Origin: Candidatus Lindowbacteria bacterium RIFCSPLOWO2_12_FULL_62_27
Lineage (GTDB): Bacteria > Lindowbacteria > 2-12-FULL-62-27
Reading direction: 5' to 3'
Length of the DNA: 64,000 nucleotides
NCBI GenBank assembly: GCA_001784175.1
Contig: MFPR01000043.1
Coordinates: 147,309 to 211,308, forward strand
The notes under the pieces are model-generated. The model worked only from the letters and a program-made list of their open reading frames with translations. It ran no database searches and was not told where the DNA came from. Each line of letters starts with the position of its first letter. Within the stretch, counting starts at the first letter, position 1. Below, one piece after another: positions 1 through 7,636 of the stretch. Made by a program: the position numbers and the translations under genes.

Positions 1-350
1 CCGGCATCCGGTGGAAGACGCCGAAACGCCTGGCGCATCCGCTCAAGCGCCCAGAAAAGGTTCACGGCGGTCGGCCGCGTCCCTCGCAGAAGCTCGATGT
101 CCTCCTCCAGGCCTGCCTCCAGCGACTTCGCCGGCCCGCCCTTCACGCGTCCGGCGCGTACCTTGAGCGCGAGGACGACGCCGTAGGCCGCCGCGATGCC
201 GATGGCCGGCGCGCCCCGCACCGCCAGCGTGCGGATGGCGTGTGCGACGTCGGAGACTTTTTGAGGTTTGAAATAACGAATTTTCCCGGGAAGTTTTCTC
301 TGATCCAACAAAGTCAGGCGGCCGTTGGACCAGCGGATGGGTTTTAGCAA
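1..350 (-). CDS. mtnA: S-methyl-5-thioribose-1-phosphate isomerase, N-terminal part (runs off the window)
   Basis: Methionine salvage enzyme that converts 5-methylthioribose-1-phosphate to 5-methylthioribulose-1-phosphate. The translated N-terminus has the family opening [20 protein letters not shown], then a conserved core [20 protein letters not shown] and [11 protein letters not shown], as in the aIF-2B/MtnA family. About 116 residues are inside the window and the rest lies beyond position 1. A TTG at 348-350 is the best start, giving M-L-K-P-I-R-W; no strong Shine-Dalgarno is visible. The gene follows the 3D-domain gene by 18 bp on the same strand, so the two may be co-transcribed. Confidence 0.88.
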   Translation of the reverse strand, partial: MLKPIRWSNGRLTLLDQRKLPGKIRYFKPQKVSDVAHAIRTLAVRGAPAIGIAAAYGVVLALKVRAGRVKGGPAKSLEAGLEEDIELLRGTRPTAVNLFWALERMRQAFRRLPPDA

Positions 351-368
351 ATTGAGGAAGACGCGGGA

Positions 369-1118
369 TTAATCCAGCAGATGGACCCGCACGGGTCGCC
401 GCCCGTAGGCCCGGGCTTCCTCGTGCGTGTCAAAGCACAAATCAATTTTCCGCCCGCGAATGGCGCCGCCCACGTCGCAGGCGATCGCGTAGCCGTAGCC
501 TTCCACAAAAATCCGGCTCCCCAGCGGGATCACCCGCGGGTCCACGGCCGCAACGCCGTATCCAGCCTTAAGCCCGATGGCCGTGATCCCGTCTTTATAG
601 GGCCAGCAGTCGCGGATGTCCGGCGAATAGGCGGTGGCGGTCAGGAGGAATGATTTGAGATGGGGGGTCGGTTTTCCTTCGCCGACCAACACGACATCGC
701 GGGCCGCGCGCTCACCGCGCCCGCTGAAAATCTTCACGCGCTTGCCGGCGGGAATCCTTCGGCTGAATATTAATTTTTCGTCGACCGGTTGGTCCGCAAG
801 GTTGGGCTGGTCCCGCCGGACCGCGTCCCGGTCGATGCGAACGGTCACATCCGCGCGGATCGCGGTCGACAGCGGCGGCGTCACGCGGTCCAGCCGCGAA
901 ATCCAGATGCGGCTCTCCAGCAGGCGCTGCTGAAGCGTCATCGGTTCCGACAGGAGATTCACGGAACGGTCGCCGTCCAGGATCCTCACCGTGTACAGAG
1001 TCTCGGCGGGCGGCCGGGAGGCCATGAGGACAAAGGAAACCATCGATATCCCCAACGCCAGCCCGGTTCGGCGAACCGGTCTCTTGAGTTTTACGGCGAA
1101 CCTGAAAAACCCCTCCAC
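369..1118 (-). CDS. Exported 3D (Asp-Asp-Asp) domain protein, YabE/Rpf2-like
   Basis: Probable cell-wall lytic or remodelling protein acting outside the inner membrane. An N-terminal hydrophobic segment (GLALGISMVSFVLMA) is followed by a DUF348-like region, a short G5-like stretch (IPAGKRVKIFSGRGE) and a C-terminal 3D domain. The 3D domain shows its three acidic motifs: VAAVDPRVIPLGS, AIACDVGGAI and KIDLCF. This is the layout of YabE/Rpf2-type proteins, whose 3D domain resembles the MltA catalytic barrel. The start is uncertain: GTG at 1118 has a GGAAAGG about 9 nt upstream, and GTG at 1127 is the alternative. Its promoter at 1172-1201 is divergent from that of the patatin gene. Confidence 0.8.
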   Translation of the reverse strand: MEGFFRFAVKLKRPVRRTGLALGISMVSFVLMASRPPAETLYTVRILDGDRSVNLLSEPMTLQQRLLESRIWISRLDRVTPPLSTAIRADVTVRIDRDAVRRDQPNLADQPVDEKLIFSRRIPAGKRVKIFSGRGERAARDVVLVGEGKPTPHLKSFLLTATAYSPDIRDCWPYKDGITAIGLKAGYGVAAVDPRVIPLGSRIFVEGYGYAIACDVGGAIRGRKIDLCFDTHEEARAYGRRPVRVHLLD

Positions 1119-1171
1119 CTTCCTCACCCCTTTCCGCCGGCTGCGCCTCACCGCAGCCGCATAACCACACA

Positions 1172-1201
1172 AGTGTCCCAAAGACGCCGAGAGCTTGTCA
1201 A
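1172..1201 (-). promoter_or_regulatory. Minus-strand promoter for the 3D-domain gene
   Basis: Perfect -35 TTGACA (1196-1201, minus strand), an 18-nt spacer, then GACACT at 1172-1177. Transcription would start near 1165, about 45 nt before the chosen GTG. It lies back to back with the plus-strand promoter at 1230-1259. Confidence 0.6.
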
Positions 1202-1229
1202 CCCGCCGGCGAAGAATTATTTTTCGGTG

Positions 1230-1259
1230 TTGACATTCCCCGAAGTCTGCCCTTACACT
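1230..1259 (+). promoter_or_regulatory. Promoter placing the start site at the patatin ATG (leaderless)
   Basis: TTGACA (1230-1235), an 18-nt spacer, TACACT (1254-1259), then exactly 7 nt to the ATG at 1267. A normal initiation distance would put +1 on the A of the ATG, leaving no 5' leader and no Shine-Dalgarno. The same geometry recurs at 7188, 7624 and 36511. Confidence 0.7.
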
Positions 1260-1266
1260 GAGTGGC

Positions 1267-3273
1267 ATGTTTGACCGAATCAGGCTTCTGAGGGAAATTC
1301 CCCTCTTTTCGGATCTGGGCTGGTGGGACATCCGGCGCATCGCGGAGAAGGCGGTGCTCGAAAGTTACCAGCGCGGCAAGACCGTCATCTCGGAGGGACA
1401 GCGTGGCTCCGCGTTTTACGTGGTCCTGTCCGGCCGCTGCAGGATTTTCACGAAGGTGAAGACGGGCTTGGAGCGCACGTTCGGGTATCTCCGGCGCGGA
1501 GACGCCTTCGGCGAGGTGTCGCTCCTGACGGGCGAGGACTACTGGGCGACCGTCGCGGTGACGAACGACGCGGTGCTGCTCAAAATCGAGAAAAGCGATT
1601 TCGACCAGCTCCTCCAGAAAAATACCAAGCTCGCCATCAAGTTCGGCGAAAACATCGGCCGCCAGCTCCAGAGCGTCCGCCTCAGCCAGAAGGAGGCCAA
1701 ATGGTCCCGGCTGATCGCGGCGTACAGCCCGGGTCTTGCGGACGTGCGCGCGCTGTTTTCGTCGAGCATGGCGGCGAGCCTCGCCCAGGAAACGCGGGAG
1801 CCCGTCTGCCTGATCGAACTGCGCACCGCCGGCGAGTCGATGCGGACCATGAGCGAGCTGGAGGAGGTCTTGTCCCATGGGGGCCGCGGCGCGCCCTTTC
1901 AGAACGTGTTCCGCCGCCATCCCACCGGATATCACGTGTTGACGCTCCGGATCGACGACGACGCGCGCGGCGAGCGGATTTTTTCCGACCTGCTCGACCA
2001 TCTCATCCGCACGTTCAACTACACGGTCATCGACCTGCCCATCACGGTCGGCCGGACGGTCAGCCGGATCATTTCCCAGTGCGACCGGCTGTATCTTCTG
2101 TCGGACGGCGCGGACGAGGCGCTGAAGACGGCGGCGCAGGTGGCGGAGAGTTTCCGCCGGGAATTTTTGCTGAAACCGGACGATCTGAAAATCGTCCTGT
2201 GCAACATGGACCACACCGCGCGGCGCAACCTGTCGAGTTTCGAAACCCGGCTGGGCCATCCGGTCGAGGCCGCGTTCGACGCGCTGCCGGACAGCGCCCG
2301 GAAAATCGGCGCCGACGAGCAGCCCTACGTCCTGGCCCAGCCGACCACGCCCTTCGGCCGCGCGGTCCGGCACCTGGCGCGGGGGCTGTCGAACCGGCTG
2401 GTGGGATTGGCGCTGGGCGTGGGGGCCGCGCGGGGCCTCGCGCACATCGGGGTGATCCGCGCGCTGGAGCGGGAGAACATCCTGATCGACATGATCGGCG
2501 GCTCGAGCATGGGCGCCTTCATCGGCGCCATCTGGGCCGTGGGAAAAAACTCGTTCGAGATGGAGGAGATCGCGAACCGCAACCGCGGCCTTCACGCGTT
2601 TTTCAAAAACCTGCTCGATATCAACGTCGGCATGGGATTCAAAAAGGGCGGGTTCATGAAAGGCCAGAAAGCGGCCGCGTTCCTCCACAGCGTCATCGGC
2701 GACGCCAATTTCTCCGATACCCTCCTTCCCATCAAAATCATGGCGACCGACATCAACAGCTACCGCGAGGTCCTCTTCCAGGACGGCAAACTGGTCGACG
2801 CGGTCCGGGCCTCCATCGCGATCCCCGGGATTTTCGAGCCGGTCCGCACCAAGGACTGGATTCTGGTCGACGGCGGCATCCTCAATCCCCTCCCCATCCT
2901 GCCGCTGTCGCGGTCCGGCGTGTCCAAGATCATCGCGGTCAACCCCCTGCCCGGCCCCGAGGACATGCCGACCGGAGGAAAATTCGCGCCGAGGAGCGCG
3001 AATTTCGCCGGGCTGACCTGGGGCGAGCGGATGTTCAAGAAACTGGCGCGGAGATTCAGCGGGAACCTGTTCGACATCATCATGAGCGCGACCCAGATCA
3101 TGGAGTATGTGCTGGCCGAGAGCGTCAAGGACGAGGCCGACGTGGTGATCCGGCCGGTCCTCCGGGACGCCGCGTGGTTCGAGTTCAACGAGCCGTCCAA
3201 ATACATCACGCTTGGGATGGAGGAGACCGAGAAGGCGGTCCCCGAAATCAAACAGCTCCTCGCCGGAGGATGA
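1267..3273 (+). CDS. cNMP-binding / degenerate MinD-like / patatin phospholipase fusion
   Basis: Patatin-family lipid acyl hydrolase (NTE/RssA type) of 668 residues. Residues about 10-125 form a cyclic-nucleotide-binding domain (RGDAFGEVSLLTGEDYWATV). Residues about 157-340 resemble a MinD/CpaE ATPase fold (YTVIDLPITVGRT, then a CDRLYLLS strand), but the P-loop position reads LFSSSMAAS with no Gly-Lys-Thr, so nucleotide binding is doubtful. The patatin domain starts near residue 380 with the oxyanion motif GVGAARGLAH. It has the nucleophile elbow GGSSMGA near residue 411 and the catalytic Asp in LVDGGILNP near residue 535. It is probably cytosolic or membrane-associated. Regulation by a cyclic nucleotide is inferred from the domain. 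The next gene follows by 1 bp. Confidence 0.88.
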   Translation: MFDRIRLLREIPLFSDLGWWDIRRIAEKAVLESYQRGKTVISEGQRGSAFYVVLSGRCRIFTKVKTGLERTFGYLRRGDAFGEVSLLTGEDYWATVAVTNDAVLLKIEKSDFDQLLQKNTKLAIKFGENIGRQLQSVRLSQKEAKWSRLIAAYSPGLADVRALFSSSMAASLAQETREPVCLIELRTAGESMRTMSELEEVLSHGGRGAPFQNVFRRHPTGYHVLTLRIDDDARGERIFSDLLDHLIRTFNYTVIDLPITVGRTVSRIISQCDRLYLLSDGADEALKTAAQVAESFRREFLLKPDDLKIVLCNMDHTARRNLSSFETRLGHPVEAAFDALPDSARKIGADEQPYVLAQPTTPFGRAVRHLARGLSNRLVGLALGVGAARGLAHIGVIRALERENILIDMIGGSSMGAFIGAIWAVGKNSFEMEEIANRNRGLHAFFKNLLDINVGMGFKKGGFMKGQKAAAFLHSVIGDANFSDTLLPIKIMATDINSYREVLFQDGKLVDAVRASIAIPGIFEPVRTKDWILVDGGILNPLPILPLSRSGVSKIIAVNPLPGPEDMPTGGKFAPRSANFAGLTWGERMFKKLARRFSGNLFDIIMSATQIMEYVLAESVKDEADVVIRPVLRDAAWFEFNEPSKYITLGMEETEKAVPEIKQLLAGG

Positions 3274-3274
3274 G

Positions 3275-3703
3275 ATGACGCACGCGGAAGAACTCGGGCT
3301 GGTGGTGGCCGGCGTTGTGTTCCTCACGATCCTGGCGGTGTTCTTGACGTATTGGTACGAATCGCGGCTGGCGGCAAAGGCCGCCCTCATGCCGCTCGAT
3401 CCGTCCCAGAAGAATCTCGAAAAGTGGCGGCGGAAACTCGGGATCGATTTCGATCCCAAAAACCCCCGCGATCCCGTCGCGGCCCTCATCGCGGCCGGCG
3501 AATATTTCCGCCTGCCCGGATGCGAACCCGGCGGGCCCTACTATGAGGAAACGTTCCAGCGGGTCCTCCACATGATGGAGGACCTCGTGCCGCAGGATCG
3601 GCTCAACTTCTGGATCGACCAGGTCTACCGACTCTACGGCAGTCAGATGCTCCGGACCAGTTACAAGCCGAAACACGAGGAGGGGAAGACCGACAGGAAA
3701 TGA
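3275..3703 (+). CDS. Small single-span membrane protein of unknown function
   Basis: A 142-residue protein that I do not recognise. An N-terminal transmembrane helix (residues about 7-26, VVAGVVFLTILAVFLTYWY) is followed by a polar domain of about 115 residues, including LEKWRRKLGIDFDPKNPRDP and a C-terminal stretch rich in Tyr and charged residues. The start is the ATG at 3275, with GGAGGA 4 nt upstream. It lies between the patatin gene and the HD gene, and its stop overlaps the start of the HD gene (ATGA), so the three genes probably form one unit. Confidence 0.7.
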   Translation: MTHAEELGLVVAGVVFLTILAVFLTYWYESRLAAKAALMPLDPSQKNLEKWRRKLGIDFDPKNPRDPVAALIAAGEYFRLPGCEPGGPYYEETFQRVLHMMEDLVPQDRLNFWIDQVYRLYGSQMLRTSYKPKHEEGKTDRK

Positions 3704-5166
3704 ATTCCAATCACCGGCGGGTTCCGCCGCTCGGGGTGGTCCGCGATGTCGTGCACAACTACATCCCGTTCACCGTTTCGGCCGGGTCGCTGCGGTCGGA
3801 CGTCAGCGAGAAGACGATCATCGACAGCGAGTGGGTCCAGAGGCTCCGGAAAATTTTCCAGGTCCAGTCCGGATGGCTCGTCTACCCCTGCGCGGTCCAC
3901 ACGCGGTTCAGCCACGCCCTCGGCGCCATGCACCTCGCCGGCCGGATGGCCGGGCGGCTCTATGACGATTTCAAGTCCGCGTTCCCCGGAGCGCCGGTCC
4001 CGGAAAAAAATCATGTGGTGGAGGTCTTCCGCCTCGCGGGGCTCCTCCACGACGTCGGGCACGGGCCGCTGTGTCACGTCATGGACGACGTGTATACGCA
4101 CAAATATTACCGCAAGACCCACGAGGACATTTCGGCGCGGATCATCGAACGGCGGCTCGGCGAGATGATCTCGAAACTCCGCTGGTCCCCGGTCGGTCCC
4201 TTTGAAACGCCCATCGACCCGAAAACGGTGATCCGGTTCATCAAGCAGCCCCGCAAAATGACCGGCGCGCCCGTCTGGGAACAGGTCTTCGCCAAAATAA
4301 TGCTCGGTGTCGCCAGCGCCGACGCCATGGATTTCCTACTCCGCGACCGCGCCTTCTCGGGGGCCCGGGAGATCGGCGAAATCGACTGCACGCGCATCGT
4401 GTCGGAACTCCGCGTCACCCGGCAAGGCCTCACGCTCACCAAGGCGGGCCTGCCGGCGTTCCGGAGTTTCCTGCAGGCCCGGTTCGCCGCGTTTAGGCAC
4501 ATCTATTATCACGAAAAAAAAGTGTTGTTCGACATGGCGTTCGGCGAGCTTCTCGAAAAAGTGCTCCGGATCCGGCGGTTCGGGGACCCGACCAAACACC
4601 TCAAGCGGTTTTTGAACCTCACCGATTTTTTTCTCCACGTCGACGTTCCTCAATGGCAGTACGGCCAGAACCGGGTGCGCCGGTCGATCGGAAAACTCTG
4701 GAATGACATGCTGGCCGAGCGCGTGGTGCCGTACGTGAAGGTGTACGAAGTCGAGCGGGTCTACAAGTCGTCTTCTGACGTGTCGTCGACGATCGAGAAG
4801 GGGATTCTGGAAAAGGACCTCGAGCTGCGGTTTCCACGGGAGTCCGGCGTCCGGCCCGTCGTCAGCCGCGTCGACATCCGGCCCGCTTACACGTTTCTCG
4901 AGTACACCAGCGAGGAGGACTTCCGGCAGTACGACAACCTCAAATCGCTCGCCCTCCTGGACGAACCCGGCGGCGAGTTCTGCGGGCCCTTCGGCAACGC
5001 CGCCCTCGACGACGTCCCGATGCGCTACGAGGTCGTCCGCGTCTATGCGCCGGCCGGCGCGCGGCTCCGGCGGCCCGAGGCCGTGGCGCCAACCCAGATG
5101 GGCCTGCCGCTCGACGGCGGGTATCCGGACGAATCGGCGGTGCGGGAAAGTATTACGAGTATGTGA
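3700..5166 (+). CDS. HD-superfamily phosphohydrolase (SAMHD1/dGTPase-like)
   Basis: Metal-dependent phosphohydrolase of 488 residues. The HD signature is clear: H67 and H72 in HTRFSHALG, then H117-D118 in LLHDVGHGPLCH, and a later Asp in ADAMDFLLRD near residue 207. This spacing fits the HD proteins related to dNTP triphosphohydrolases and SAMHD1. The substrate cannot be read from the sequence. The C-terminal 150 residues are unassigned. It is translationally coupled to the preceding small membrane protein by ATGA, and converges on the carbamoyltransferase gene with only 4 bp between stops. Confidence 0.85.
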   Translation: MNSNHRRVPPLGVVRDVVHNYIPFTVSAGSLRSDVSEKTIIDSEWVQRLRKIFQVQSGWLVYPCAVHTRFSHALGAMHLAGRMAGRLYDDFKSAFPGAPVPEKNHVVEVFRLAGLLHDVGHGPLCHVMDDVYTHKYYRKTHEDISARIIERRLGEMISKLRWSPVGPFETPIDPKTVIRFIKQPRKMTGAPVWEQVFAKIMLGVASADAMDFLLRDRAFSGAREIGEIDCTRIVSELRVTRQGLTLTKAGLPAFRSFLQARFAAFRHIYYHEKKVLFDMAFGELLEKVLRIRRFGDPTKHLKRFLNLTDFFLHVDVPQWQYGQNRVRRSIGKLWNDMLAERVVPYVKVYEVERVYKSSSDVSSTIEKGILEKDLELRFPRESGVRPVVSRVDIRPAYTFLEYTSEEDFRQYDNLKSLALLDEPGGEFCGPFGNAALDDVPMRYEVVRVYAPAGARLRRPEAVAPTQMGLPLDGGYPDESAVRESITSM

Positions 5167-5170
5167 GGCC

Positions 5171-6883
5171 TTATTTTCTGACCAGCAGGTTTTCGATCAC
5201 CAGCGCGTCCATGCCTGACCGCGCAAACGTCCGGTAGGCGTTTTCCGGCGTGCAGACGATCGGCTCGCCTTTGAGATTGAACGATGTGTTGAGCACCGCG
5301 GGCACGCCGCCGGCCTGGCCGAACCGGCGGATCAGCTCGTGGTACCTCGGGCTTTCCTCGCGGTAGACGCACTGCAGGCGGCCGCTCCCGTCCACGTGCG
5401 TGATCGCGGGCAGGCGGTCCCGCGCCGATTCGCGCACCGGCACGACATAGAGCATGAACCGCGCCGGATGGTGGGCCGCCGGGTTGGGAAGTTCGAAATA
5501 GGTTTCGGCCGATTCGACCAGCACGCTCGGCGCGAACGGCCGGAACGCTTCACGGAACTTGATGCTCCGGTTCACCACGTCCTTCATCTCCGGCCGACGC
5601 GGGTCGGCGAGGATCGACCGATGGCCCAGCGCCCTCGGTCCCCATTCGCTCTCGCCTTCCATCCAGCCCACCACTTTTCCGGCCATCAAAAACTCCACCA
5701 CACGGTCCAGGAGCGCGCCGTTCGGATCGGAAAATGTTTCGTATCGGATTCCTTCGCTGTCGAAAAAGGCTTTTGCATCCGCCGCCGAATACGACGGCCC
5801 GAGATGCGCGTGATTCATGACGTAACGCTCTTTCCCCCCGAGCAGCGCGCGGTAGGCGTAGAGCGCGGCGCCGACGGCCCCGCCGGCGTCGCCGGCGGCC
5901 GGCTGGATGTAGACGTCGTCGAATCCGGACTGAAACCGGATCTTGGCGTTCGCGACGGAATTGAGCGCGACGCCGCCGGCCATGCAGAGGTTGCGCATTC
6001 CGGTTTTGGCGTGGAGAGACCGCGCGATTTTGATGAGAATCTCCTCCGTCACCACCTGGATGCTGGCGGCCATGTCCGCGTAATAGGGGTCGAGCGTCTT
6101 GTCGACCGTCTTCGGATCGCGCGGGGTCCCGAAGACATCGAGAAATTTCCGGCTGTAGCTCGTGTCGTGCGTGCGATGGAACGCGAAGTAGTCCAGATCG
6201 AGCCAGAACGATCCGTCGTTCTGGATTTTGACCACCTTGTAAATCTTGTCCACGTATTTCGGTTGCCCGTAGGGCGCCATCCCCATGACTTTGTATTCGC
6301 CTTCGTTCACCTCGAACCCGAGAAAGGCGGTGAAGGTACTGTAGAGAAGGCCGAGGGAGTGGGGAAAGCGGATCTCCTCGTTCAGACGGATATCGGCGCC
6401 GCGCGCGACGCCGGTGGTCGTCGTCGTCCACTCCCCGACGCCGTCCACGGTGAGGATCGCCGTCTCGTCAAAGGGCGAGCAGAAGTAGGCGCTGGCCGCG
6501 TGCGACAGGTGGTGCTCCACGTACAGGATCTCGCCGTCGTACCGCAGATGCTCCCGGATGATCGCCTCCATCCAGAGCTTTTCGCCCAGCCACGTCGTCA
6601 TCGCGCGGGCGAATAGGCCGGAACTGCGGGGAAACGTCGCCAGGTTCATTCTGACGATCCGCTCGAATTTCGTGAACGGCTTTTCGTAGAATACGACATG
6701 GTCGATGTCGCGGATGGTCAGCCCGGCCTTCCGCAAGCACCACTGCGCGGCGCGCGCCGGAAATCCCGAATCGTGTTTCTTGCGCGACAGCCGTTCCTCC
6801 TCGGTCGCCGCGACGAGCCGCCCGTCTTGGACGAGGGCGGCGGCGGCGTCGTGATAAAAACAGGACAGACCGAGAATGTTCAT
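5171..6883 (-). CDS. Carbamoyltransferase of the NodU/CmcH/TobZ family
   Basis: Transfers a carbamoyl group from carbamoyl phosphate, via carbamoyl-AMP, to a hydroxyl of a sugar or natural product. The 570-residue protein opens with the ASKHA-type strand MNILGLSCFYHDAAAALV. It has the metal-binding motif HHLSHAASAY (H124, H125, H128) and LTVDGVGEW (about 144-152). It ends with the family C-terminal domain (LNTSFNLKGEPIVCTPENAY). It lies 3 bp downstream of a small SxtJ-like membrane protein gene, with a DUF5989-like gene divergent beyond. This three-gene neighbourhood is known from saxitoxin-type and polysaccharide clusters. The acceptor is unknown; a cell-surface glycan is my inference. Confidence 0.9.
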   Translation of the reverse strand: MNILGLSCFYHDAAAALVQDGRLVAATEEERLSRKKHDSGFPARAAQWCLRKAGLTIRDIDHVVFYEKPFTKFERIVRMNLATFPRSSGLFARAMTTWLGEKLWMEAIIREHLRYDGEILYVEHHLSHAASAYFCSPFDETAILTVDGVGEWTTTTTGVARGADIRLNEEIRFPHSLGLLYSTFTAFLGFEVNEGEYKVMGMAPYGQPKYVDKIYKVVKIQNDGSFWLDLDYFAFHRTHDTSYSRKFLDVFGTPRDPKTVDKTLDPYYADMAASIQVVTEEILIKIARSLHAKTGMRNLCMAGGVALNSVANAKIRFQSGFDDVYIQPAAGDAGGAVGAALYAYRALLGGKERYVMNHAHLGPSYSAADAKAFFDSEGIRYETFSDPNGALLDRVVEFLMAGKVVGWMEGESEWGPRALGHRSILADPRRPEMKDVVNRSIKFREAFRPFAPSVLVESAETYFELPNPAAHHPARFMLYVVPVRESARDRLPAITHVDGSGRLQCVYREESPRYHELIRRFGQAGGVPAVLNTSFNLKGEPIVCTPENAYRTFARSGMDALVIENLLVRK

Positions 6884-6886
6884 GCC

Positions 6887-7126
6887 TTAATACGGATGGG
6901 CCGCCGTCTCCCGCGTCTCCGTCACCCTCGATCGCGGCACAAAAAAACTGCCGGCCCCGCCGGCCCGCCGGCGCAGCGGGTCGGACAGGAGGCGCGTGAA
7001 AAGCGCGAAGGGGCAGAAGACGGTGAAGTAAAACGCGTAGAGGAGGACCATGAGGAGAAGGGTCCCGCCCTTCATGGAGATTTCGATCCAGCGCTGCCAT
7101 GCGCCGCTTTTTGCGCCCTCGTTCAT
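6887..7126 (-). CDS. Small SxtJ-like membrane protein
   Basis: A 79-residue protein with one strong membrane segment (GTLLLMVLLYAFYFTVFCPF), then LFTRLLSDPLRRR and a basic tail. The PFA-LF-RLL-DPLRR stretch resembles the C-terminal part of SxtJ-family proteins, which accompany carbamoyltransferases; the assignment rests on this and on context. The ATG at 7126 lies 6-8 nt after a -10-like box, so the mRNA is probably leaderless. The carbamoyltransferase follows 3 bp later and is presumably co-transcribed. Confidence 0.6.
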   Translation of the reverse strand: MNEGAKSGAWQRWIEISMKGGTLLLMVLLYAFYFTVFCPFALFTRLLSDPLRRRAGGAGSFFVPRSRVTETRETAAHPY

Positions 7127-7132
7127 GCGTGT

Positions 7133-7161
7133 GCTTTATCCCATCCGGACGCCGGTGTCAA
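7133..7161 (-). promoter_or_regulatory. Minus-strand leaderless-type promoter for the SxtJ-like/carbamoyltransferase unit
   Basis: TTGACA on the minus strand (7156-7161), a 17-nt spacer, then TAAAGC (7133-7138; GATAAA two bases upstream is an alternative) and 6 nt to the ATG at 7126. Its -35 lies only 2 bp from the -35 of the divergent plus-strand promoter. Confidence 0.55.
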
Positions 7162-7163
7162 TG

Positions 7164-7193
7164 TTGACAAAGGGGGGGCGCGCGGCGTAGGAT
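7164..7193 (+). promoter_or_regulatory. Plus-strand leaderless-type promoter for the DUF5989-like gene
   Basis: TTGACA (7164-7169), an 18-nt spacer containing seven consecutive G, TAGGAT (7188-7193), and exactly 7 nt to the ATG at 7201. There is no Shine-Dalgarno between the box and the start codon. Confidence 0.65.
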
Positions 7194-7200
7194 TCACCTC

Positions 7201-7410
7201 ATGGAAACTCCCGAATCGCCGGCGGAAGGCCCGGGCGTCAGAGAAAAATTCGGTCGGCGCCTCGGCATTTTCCGGTCGCTGCTCTCGTTCCTCTGGAAAG
7301 AGAAACTCTGGTGGATGATCCCCATGATCGTCGTCCTGGGCCTTTTGGCCCTCCTCGTCGGCTCCGTTTCCATGTCCGGCCTCGCCCCGTTCGTGTACGT
7401 GCTGTTCTAG
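7201..7410 (+). CDS. DUF5989-like small membrane protein
   Basis: A 69-residue protein with a short polar N-terminus, then FRSLLSFLWKEKLWWMIPMI and a C-terminal membrane helix ending APFVYVLF. The pattern of a WKEKLWW-I-P motif followed by a hydrophobic helix and APF-Y-LF matches DUF5989-type proteins that occur beside SxtJ and carbamoyltransferases. It probably acts in the inner membrane with those neighbours. It is transcribed divergently from them, from a back-to-back promoter pair, so the trio could be expressed together. Confidence 0.7.
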   Translation: METPESPAEGPGVREKFGRRLGIFRSLLSFLWKEKLWWMIPMIVVLGLLALLVGSVSMSGLAPFVYVLF

Positions 7411-7537
7411 TGTAGAGTTGGTCGCCGTCACAACCCGCAACACTCTATCAGCCAGTCTGCGTATAGATCGGTGTCGTTTCGAAAGCCAAAATAATCCCAT
7501 CGGATGTCATTCTCGTATATCCCTTGCGCGCCTGCGT

Positions 7538-7574
7538 CGTCCGGGGCCCGTCGTCCGGGGCCTCGTCCGGGGCC
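7538..7574. repeat. Three short direct repeats at the left edge of the Y1-transposase unit
   Basis: The 11-mer CGTCCGGGGCC occurs at 7538, 7552 and 7564. The third copy runs into the left terminal inverted repeat at 7573. The 226 bp between 7411 and 7636 otherwise hold only this array, the left inverted repeat, the transposase promoter and a possible protein remnant on the minus strand (about 7428-7530). Confidence 0.75.
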
Positions 7575-7597
7575 AGACCGTAAGTTGTTAAGTTGTT
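7573..7597 (+). repeat. Left terminal inverted repeat of the Y1 unit
   Basis: Begins CCAGACCGT and ends AGTTGTTAAGTTGTT; it is matched in reverse complement at 8565-8589 with one mismatch. The inner part is itself a direct repeat of AGTTGTT. Confidence 0.85.
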
Positions 7598-7623
7598 CTC
7601 TATCTTTTCTAATGTCAGAAGGA

Positions 7624-7629
7624 TATAAT
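7624..7629 (+). promoter_or_regulatory. -10 box of the Y1 transposase gene
   Basis: A consensus TATAAT lies exactly 7 nt before the ATG at 7637. No good -35 is found at 16-18 nt, so expression may be weak. With no ribosome-binding site the mRNA would be leaderless. The box is inside the left inverted repeat, so it travels with the unit. Confidence 0.55.
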
Positions 7630-7636
7630 ACGGCAA

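Noticed and set aside
1198-3489. A 763-codon open frame antisense to the patatin gene
   Set aside because: High-GC codon use leaves the complementary frame open. The sequence is Arg/Asp/Gly-rich with no domain, and the sense frame has clear catalytic motifs.
7538-7574. A CRISPR-like array
   Set aside because: Only three 11-bp units with 1-3 nt between them; no spacers and no cas genes anywhere in the window.
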